Positions 57,453-64,000 of a stretch of DNA of 64,000 bases are shown one piece after another. The stretch lies in NCBI GenBank assembly GCA_003313425.1, contig NHZP01000074.1, forward strand, positions 62,001-126,000, in the 5' to 3' direction. This stretch comes from Pseudopyrenochaeta lycopersici (taxonomy: Eukaryota > Ascomycota > Dothideomycetes > Pleosporales > Pseudopyrenochaetaceae). Position numbers and translations under genes: made by a program. Positions within the stretch are counted from its first letter, which is position 1. Each line of letters starts with the position of its first letter. The notes below the pieces were generated by a model. That model was given only the letters and a program-made list of their open reading frames with translations. It searched no databases and was not told the origin of the DNA.

Positions 57453-57984
57453 TCACATGACCACTGCCTTCGTCGCCCATCTTGACACCTGCAGTATCCT
57501 CTGGCGGTCCTTTGCTCGACTGAAAGCGGTTTTAAGCTCATCCGAACGCGTTACAAACCGCTCTGCCCAGTTCTTGCCTACGCGTGGCCCACCTCGTACG
57601 CCCAGTATTTTATCTGCCATATCCGCTACCTCACATAGCCGGGGGGGCAACCCCTGGCGAGTCAAGGTCAAGGATATATCGTACGATTGTCTGCTCTTTG
57701 GTTGCAGAGAGCTTCTGACGATTTGGTTGTGTTTGGGGTCGAAATATAATTCCGTGGAGCCGATCGTAGAGCCGTTGATGTCGTACGTTAAAAGCTGCAG
57801 CAGCACGTGGTATACTCTTAAATTAACCTGTACGATATGCCTGAAGGGCAATATTAATTCTACACTCTTGCTGTATTAGTATCGCGCTCTGTTGTTGAGA
57901 CATTACCTTTCGTACAAAAAAGTTGGTCGTGCCAAGAAAAATCTGCCGGCTCGATGGTGTTGCCGGCTCGATGGTGCTTTACGT
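57453..57984 (-). pseudogene. Truncated Fot1/pogo element: DNA-binding domain plus one terminal repeat
   Basis: Minus strand: GLPPRLCEVADMADKILGVR, then GKNWAERFVTRSDELKTAFS and AKDRQRILQ is the CENP-B/Tc5 DNA-binding domain of Fot1-type transposases. After RILQ the similarity ends, so the catalytic part is lost. At 57,935-57,984 lies a terminal repeat (complement ACGTAAAGCACCATCGAGCC with a duplicated GGCTCGATGGTG unit), followed by TA. It is far less mutated than the elements left of 46 kb. Only one end remains. Confidence 0.85.
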
Positions 57985-58346
57985 TATTACTAGAGGACAA
58001 CTATTATTTTTTTTCACTTGGAATTCTATCGACTGATTCAAGAGACTGGGGGAGGTTTTTAATATATTTGCTCGGACTTTGACATGAAGATCTATGCCTA
58101 AAACGGTGTGAAACTATAAGTCCGTGCTTTTATTATCCTCATCCATGGTCCTTTCCTTTCGACGTTCTCTTTCATGTTCTTCTTTTTTTCATCCTTTCAT
58201 CCGTTGTAGCGCCCAAAACATTCATCCCCTCTGAAAAAAATAATACAATAAGCCTACTAATTTATCTAACCCACCCTTCGCAGTAGCTAACAGGACGGGA
58301 AGCTAAGAAAAGACGCACAATATTACCCTTAGCGCCCATCCAAGAT
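57985..58346. other. Intergenic region, no gene seen
   Basis: Balanced to AT-rich, several T-rich runs, no coding frame. It contains the 3' end of the dehydrogenase at 58,347. Confidence 0.5.
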
Positions 58347-59704
58347 TCAGTCAGTCCCAATTTTTGCCCCTTCATCAAGGTACTTGTAAATTGAACTGAA
58401 GTCACGATTCCCCCATACCTGATCATTCGCCAGCAGTCGGTACATTTCCTCAGTCACCTCTCCCAAACGAAGAGGCGTTTTTGACTTCTTCGCTGCGGCC
58501 ACAGCGAGATTTAGGTCCTTGTGCGTTAGCTTGGAGACAAAGCCGCCTTTGTATTCTCGGTGGGCAGGAGGGGATTGGCCTGGAATTTGGACTGTGGGTA
58601 CGGGGTTGTTAACCTTGTTTTCAATGTTAGCAATGATGGGGTATATATTTATTGGTTGTTGAGGGCTAACCTCGCTCGACCAGCAGCGGCCGGTTGAGCG
58701 ATTTATAATGTCCGCCATGATTTGAGAATCCACCCCGAGGTTTTTGGCCAGAAGCATCGCTTCGCTGCACTCGCATCATATCAGTCCAGAGGAATGAAAG
58801 AATGAACTGGAAGAAATCAGGTATTCTCACCTCAATCCTAACATGGATATACCAAGTAACAGACTGTAGCCATGTCCATCAGCTTGTGCGATTTCGTCAC
58901 TGCCTAAAGATAATGAACTTACTTATTTGCAATTTTTGCCGCCAGACCAGCACCCAAAGCTCCACAGTGGATAACCGCAGCGGACATTGGATCAAGCACA
59001 GGTAGAGCACGTTTATAAGCCTCCTTGCTTCCTCCGACCATGATAGCTAATGTGCCGTTCTCTGCCCCAACAACACCTGCAGTTCCACGTCAAAAACAAT
59101 CGTGTATATCCAATGCTTGTCATACCTCCTGACACTGGAGCGTCCACCATCTCTGCTCCTAGCGTACGTATTTGTGATGCCACCTCAATGCTGACGCTTT
59201 GCTCAATTGTCGATTCATCCAAACAAAGAGTTTCTTTGACTGCGTCCTTGTTCAAGCCCTGCAGTCCTTTCAACACACTGTCTTCACCCAGATACACATC
59301 CGTGACGTTTTGCGAGGTCGGAATCATGGTAATGATTTTAGAAGCGCGACGTGCAACGTCAGCCGGGCCTTGACTACCATGTCAGTCATTCGGAGATTGT
59401 TTTTTCCCCTAGGAGCAACGCACCATTTGCTGCTATGATAGAAACATTTGGGTTCTCGGCCTTGTGGCGCTCCAGAACACGATGGACCGCAGAATCGTCG
59501 ACATCGTACACGACGAATCCAGAAGTCTGAGGATTCGACTTGGACACTAGGTTATTGAACATATGGATACCCATAGCACCTATACAAATTCGTCAAGGCA
59601 CTCTTCTCCTGTGTGGTCGGCGATGTAAGTTTACCTAAGCCTACGAAGCCAATGGTGTTTGATCGGCTGATGTGCCTCAGGATTTGCGTACAACGTAACG
59701 CCAT
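58347..59704 (-). CDS. 3-Hydroxyisobutyrate-dehydrogenase-like (beta-hydroxyacid dehydrogenase), 338 aa
   Basis: Seven exons: 59,704-59,635, 59,579-59,424, 59,368-59,126, 59,076-58,923, 58,863-58,831, 58,764-58,671 and 58,613-58,347; total 1,017 bp, all junctions in phase. A dinucleotide site GFVGLGAMG at residues 19-27, the substrate-binding loop VDAPVSGG, GAGLAAKIANN near the domain junction, and catalytic Lys282 in KLTHKDLNLA. It oxidises 3-hydroxy acids with NAD(P)+. The N-terminus (MALRCTQILRHISRSN) is basic and could be a short mitochondrial presequence. Introns removed include a 57-bp in-frame one before VNNPVP. Divergent from the monooxygenase gene (652 bp apart). Confidence 0.9.
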
Positions 59705-60110
59705 ATTACCTACCAGCTATAGTGAATTGGGCTCTTGCATGTGTGGGCTACCTCAGTTGTATATATTTTGTATAAACGCCACCATTAGGAGGCAAGGTCG
59801 ATTCTTACAAGGGACCGCAGTCCTGCGAATGGAGCAAAAAGGCTCTTGGCACGGGATGGAATGCCTTCCATAGGTGTTCTGAATCCCACGGTCCATCGGC
59901 TAACATAGCCGTTAAGAATTGGGTTACTCGCATCACCACACGAACATAACGGTACCCTATAGGCTCTCACCAGCCGTCCTTTTGTAAGGTCTTATCCGCC
60001 TAAGCCATTCTCTATTTCATTCAGCAATGACTACACATGTAGTAGTGGAGTCCGGTGGTGTGATTGAAATGGTGTAATCGATGTTGATGACGGCAGTATA
60101 TTTCCGCCCA

Positions 60111-60126
60111 CCCGTTCAATTACGGG
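60111..60126. promoter_or_regulatory. Inverted repeat CCCGT-N6-ACGGG
   Basis: In the shared promoter of the dehydrogenase (58,347-59,704) and monooxygenase. Perfect 5-bp arms around TCAATT; CCG/CGG polarity fits a Zn2Cys6 target. Confidence 0.4.
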
Positions 60127-60173
60127 CGCTGCACACTAGTATTCTATTATTCCACCACGCTCTGAGATGATGA

Positions 60174-60180
60174 TTTTCCG
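60174..60180 (-). promoter_or_regulatory. CGGAAAA heptamer (reads TTTTCCG on the + strand)
   Basis: Lies 177 bp upstream of the monooxygenase start. It is the fourth divergent promoter of the cluster with this word; a related TTTCCG is at 60,101. Confidence 0.4.
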
Positions 60181-60356
60181 TACGCGTATTGTGTGGACGC
60201 GTACCAACAAGATCCCAATTGTTAAAGATACAGTACATGGCCGAGTTTGATGGCACAGTTTCAGGCTGAATAGCTAACAAAAGCTTTCTTTGCTTCGTAC
60301 CAACATCTTTTGGCGCTTAGTCAAAACCTTCCTTATCGGACACAATCTCTGCCAAA

Positions 60357-62162
60357 ATGGGCGACTCAGGAGGATTTCCGGGCCCACAAACAAACGTGAC
60401 AAATCACCAAAGTGGATCTGACTTCGGCAAGAATGTGGACTACGCTGCCATCATCATCGGCGCGGGCTTTGGTGGTCTGCGAATGATTCATGAGATGCGA
60501 AAGTTAGGGCTCTCTATGAAGGTAATTGAAGCTGGAAGCGATGTTGGTGGCACATGGTACGCTTTTTTTGCCGCCCCTGAATCGTAAGCCAACACCATAT
60601 ATCTCACACGTGTCATTGGCAGGTACTGGAACAATTATCCAGGGGCGCGAACAGACAGTGAAGGCTGGTGCTATATTCTGAATTTCTCAAAGGAGCTCAA
60701 ATCGGACTGGGTATGGACTGAGCGGTATCCGACTCAGGGTGAAGTCCACCGATACCTGAGACATGTTGCAGACCGATTCGACATGCGCAAGGAAATTCAA
60801 TTCCATACCACCATAACATCGGCCACTTTTGATGAAGATAAGAGGATCTGGATATTGAGTACGTCCGAGGGTGAGAAGCTTACGTGCACCTTCTTTATTC
60901 CAGCGACCGGTGTGCTCTCTACAGCCATTCAAGTGCCCTTCCCCGGCCTCGATTCATTCAAGGGCAAATGGTACCAAGCATCAAACTGGGGGAAGGATCC
61001 AAAGGATTTCCTGGGTAAAAAGGTGGCTATTGTGGGCACGGGAGCTACCGGCGTGCAGCTTGTTCCAACCATTGCACACAGCGCAGCATCGGTCCACGTA
61101 TTTCAGAGGACTCCAAACTATGTACGATATAGAATGTTCCGTCGCTTCTATGGGCTCACTTTGCTAACCTTGCTTTAGGTACTTCCGGGTCGTAATCACC
61201 CGTTGACGGAGGAACACTTGAATGAGGTGAAACGAAACTACGACGATCTGTGGGAGCAGGCCAGAAGTCAGGTTTTTGGTTTCCCTGGCATGCCTCATCT
61301 TGGCCGTACAATTGCCAATGTGACAGACGAATCCGAGCAGCAACAGATTCTGGAAAGAGGCTGGGAAAGTGGAGGCTTCAGATTTGTATTCTCAACATTT
61401 GATGACATCTTGACGGATAAGCGGTGCAACGATATAGTGTCAGAGTTTGTTCGCAACAAGATTCGGGCCGTGGTTCGTGACAGAAAGGTCGCTGAGATGC
61501 TGTGTCCGGATTACCCCTTGCTGGCTAAGAGGCCTCCGCTAGGTCATTTCTACTACGAGGCTTACAACCGGCCGAATGTCCATCTAGTGGATATAAGCAA
61601 AGAATCCATAAAGCAGATCACTCCTAACGGTCTGCGAACGGGTACGGCAGAGTATGAGTTCGACATCATCATCTTTGCCATCGGTTTCGACGCGGTCACC
61701 GGAGCGCTCACAAACATCGACATCCGCGGCCGTAATAATAAATCGCTGAAGGAACAGTGGAATAACTCGCTCGAGACCTATCTCGGCGTCGCCGTCAGAG
61801 ATTTTCCAAACATGTTCATGGTTACCGGGCCGCAAGCGCCATTTGCAAACATGCCCGTTGTTATTGACAATACGGCTGACTGGATTGGACGAGCCATCAC
61901 GCATCTTGGTGAAGAAAACAAAACAATCATGGAAGTCAAGTGCACGGCGGTGAATCAATGGTGCGATCATGTAAGGGCAGCCTTCGAGTCAACATTACTG
62001 GTATCCAGTTCGCTGAAGGCACGCTCTTGGTATGTTGGAGCCAATGTTCCTGGGAAACCAAAGAGCGTATTGTTCTATTTTGGTGGCTTAGCTTCTTATA
62101 TTGTGGAATGTGAGAAGGAGGCCGCGACTAGTTTTCCGGGGTTCGAGTTCAGCTCTCCATAG
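60357..62162 (+). CDS. FAD-dependent Baeyer-Villiger-type monooxygenase, 560 aa
   Basis: Exons 60,357-60,556, 60,623-61,121 and 61,179-62,162. FAD site IIGAGFGG at residues 33-40, the type I BVMO short motif [15 protein letters not shown] at 64-78, NADPH site VGTGATG at 204-210. The BVMO fingerprint FxGxxxHxxxW is present at 179-189 as [11 protein letters not shown], with Gln185 where His is usual. The C-terminal half matches the cyclohexanone/phenylacetone monooxygenase branch in length and pattern ([25 protein letters not shown]). It inserts oxygen next to a ketone carbonyl to give an ester or lactone, using NADPH and O2. Probably cytosolic. It is the key oxidative gene of the cluster. Confidence 0.93.
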
Positions 62163-62528
62163 ATGGGTCTGTCCGAATGGCTCAGAGATGTATGGTATGA
62201 ATAGCAAGACTGGCCATTCGTCGGCTGATGTCCCCAATGTATGACATTGTTTACTTAATATCCAGTCTATAAGATGGGGACTTGAATTTGCGGCAATTGT
62301 CCCATAGACAAGGGCAAAGGCATATCCTCCCCGGTTAAATTTAATGCAAAGACGGATGGAGATCATACTGGACATTCTTCGCACTCTTTGGAATCTTTTA
62401 ATTGGTCTTTATCTCAATGAAAATTTAACACGCGTGAATTTCCTTTTCTTACCTATTTCAAGACCCAAGTGCGCCTTGAAAACTACGATCGCCCATTTAC
62501 CAATTCCTTGAGCCTCCACAGCTCCCGG
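62163..62528. other. Convergent intergenic region
   Basis: 366 bp between the stops of the monooxygenase and the transporter. No gene seen. Confidence 0.6.
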
Positions 62529-64000
62529 CTATTCCTTGTGGACTATTTTTATTTTCTCGCTCACTTCTATATGTTTGTTGGGTGATCCATGTTCAACATC
62601 CGGCTTACTATGAGTTCCACGAATAGTCTCCATTCTGCGCAGAACGTCATTTGTTAGCTTGCCCTCGAGCGTTGGTGTCCAGAATGATGCGATAAAGGCA
62701 ATAGAGCCAAAAGCAATACTGGTCAGGAAGACCGTTTGGAAGGCTTTGGAATAGGCCAGCTTGAATGAAGCGGCAGCAGTGCCAATGATGTGCTCTGTTA
62801 TTCCCGGAATGGATGTGATTGCTTCTTGGTCGCGTGTTGACATCGCCACGAGCAATGGCTGGACAGAATCCGCCGGAAGACCAGTCTCTAAGATTGAGGG
62901 GACAACGATGCTACCCGTGTTGGCACTGATTCTATTCGAAAGAATAGTGGAGTAGATGGCAGCTAAAGAATGCGTTAGCTCTAGACCATGCATATGCTAG
63001 AATGGTATTAACAACACTCACTAGCCAAGACACCGCCTGCAGAACGAATACTACCATATACACCGACGGCAGCACCCATTTCCGTCTGATATTCTAGTAT
63101 AATAGTAACAATTCCATTTCCAATGGACTCCAGCAGTCCCACGGAAACAGACCCCAATACTACCAGAGCAGAGGCCGTTGGCTGGTCCTGGCCAGCGCCC
63201 GCTAGACCTCCAATGAAAGCGCACATCATGGCGGAAATGACAATCATCTTGAGTCGAATGTGACCTCCAGGCGTTGCGATCAAGCAGCCCATGAATTGTC
63301 CAAGACAGGTGCCGCCGCCTACCGCACAAGAAACGAGGCCACCGTAGACAATGTCAGTAGTGAACAGCGCATCCACCATTGATGGGAAGATCACTGAAAG
63401 TCAATTAGTGACTGGTCGGGGAACTTGGCGTATTTGAGTGGGATTTTACCGTTCATTGAGTAATAGAGCATGCCACCGACAGTGGTCATCATGACAATGA
63501 TGTTGAAGTCACGGCTCTTGAAGAGATGCATTGGAATCAAAGGCCGTGTAAGAGGCATGTAGATTTCTATGAAACGTTTTCAGAATGAGAGAAATAAAAT
63601 GTATGGATGACATGACTCACCCCAGACTGCAAAAGTGGCCAACATGAGGACTCCAACTACCATGGTCGTGATAACATAAGCGGACTTCCATGGGTACAGC
63701 TGCCCGCCCCACGAAAGTCCCATGAGGAAGAGCAGTAGTCCTCCAGTGAACAGAATGATACCGACAAGGTCGATGTCCCGGAGCTCTTGCCACTTAGATC
63801 GATTCTTGTGAAGATGTGCAAATGTCGGTGGATGGTAGCACAAGAACCAGAGAACAGTTGCAACGCCGTCTATATCTATAAGTATCAAATCAATCTCCAG
63901 TAATCAGGGTTTACTTACTAATAATAATGGAGAAATAGTAGTTCCATCTCCAACCCGCTGCAGTATTTGCGATGAACAATCGCGAGATGAACGGCCCGAG
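62529..64000 (-). CDS. MFS transporter, fungal TRI12-like branch, 5' end outside window
   Basis: Exons within the window: 64,000-63,919 (partial), 63,875-63,621, 63,566-63,450, 63,393-63,022 and 62,962-62,529; introns of 43-59 bp, all in phase. The sequence reads GWRWNYYFSIIINIDGV, then alternating hydrophobic segments, IILEYQTEMGAAVGVYGSIR, and a hydrophilic tail. The GWRW(N/R)YY loop and long 14-segment-like layout are those of the drug:H+ antiporter MFS group containing trichothecene-type efflux pumps. About 420 residues are seen; about 150 N-terminal residues are missing. It may export or import the substrate of the cluster. The similarity is to the transporter family only and does not imply any toxin product. 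Confidence 0.88.

Noticed and set aside
59785..59970. Upstream start for the hydroxyacid dehydrogenase
   Set aside because: The frame is not contiguous with the cofactor-binding exon; ATG 59,704 gives a normal N-terminus.
62529..64000. Toxin-biosynthesis cluster on the basis of the TRI12-like transporter
   Set aside because: No terpene, polyketide or peptide synthase is present, and this transporter group is broad.

Overview
This window is filamentous-ascomycete (Pezizomycotina) nuclear DNA. The genes have short introns of 43-121 bp with GT..AG borders, there is a Zn2Cys6 regulator, and most of the repeats are Fot1/pogo-type, Tc1/mariner and Ty3/gypsy elements. Much of the repeat DNA is extremely TpA-rich and CpA/TpG-poor, with glutamine and arginine codons turned into stops, which is the footprint of repeat-induced point mutation (RIP). 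A Dothideomycete origin is plausible but not demonstrated.

Bases 1-45.7 kb are a stack of nested transposons. (i) 1-~9.96 kb is a RIP-ruined minus-strand Ty3/gypsy relative cut by the window edge. (ii) 10,468-19,456 is a complete minus-strand gypsy element with 222-bp LTRs and an intact 5-bp target duplication; it carries nested solo LTRs, one of which is itself split by a Tc1/mariner element. (iii) A single-gene island at 19.7-20.8 kb encodes a short-chain dehydrogenase. (iv) A pogo element (22,319-36,630) is split by a recent 11.8-kb Ty3/gypsy element (22,418-34,220) whose two 328-bp LTRs appear identical. (v) 36.6-45.7 kb is a mosaic of foldback/MITE and pogo elements, several with TA target duplications, one nested in another.

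The young Ty3 element is the most unusual object. It has gag-protease, then pol in the -1 frame behind a GGAAAAC-TAG site and a 12-bp stem-loop, then a third reading frame of about 1,128 codons. That third frame has a segment resembling a 2-oxoglutarate/Fe(II) dioxygenase (HxD ... PHG ... R). The same third ORF and the same duplicated 60-bp palindrome occur in the diverged element at the left edge.

From 46 kb to the right edge is a compact gene cluster: alpha/beta hydrolase, SDR, unknown six-TM membrane protein, cytochrome-b5/FMN 2-hydroxyacid dehydrogenase, cyclase-family hydrolase, Zn2Cys6 regulator, 3-hydroxyisobutyrate-dehydrogenase-like enzyme, Baeyer-Villiger-type monooxygenase and an MFS transporter. 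Eight of the nine genes form four divergent pairs, and each shared promoter contains a CGGAAAA heptamer. The enzymes fit a sequence alcohol to ketone (SDR), ketone to ester/lactone (BVMO), hydrolysis (esterase/cyclase family), hydroxy-acid oxidation (FMN and NAD enzymes), with import or export by the MFS protein. This pathway is inferred from gene families only; the substrate is unknown.
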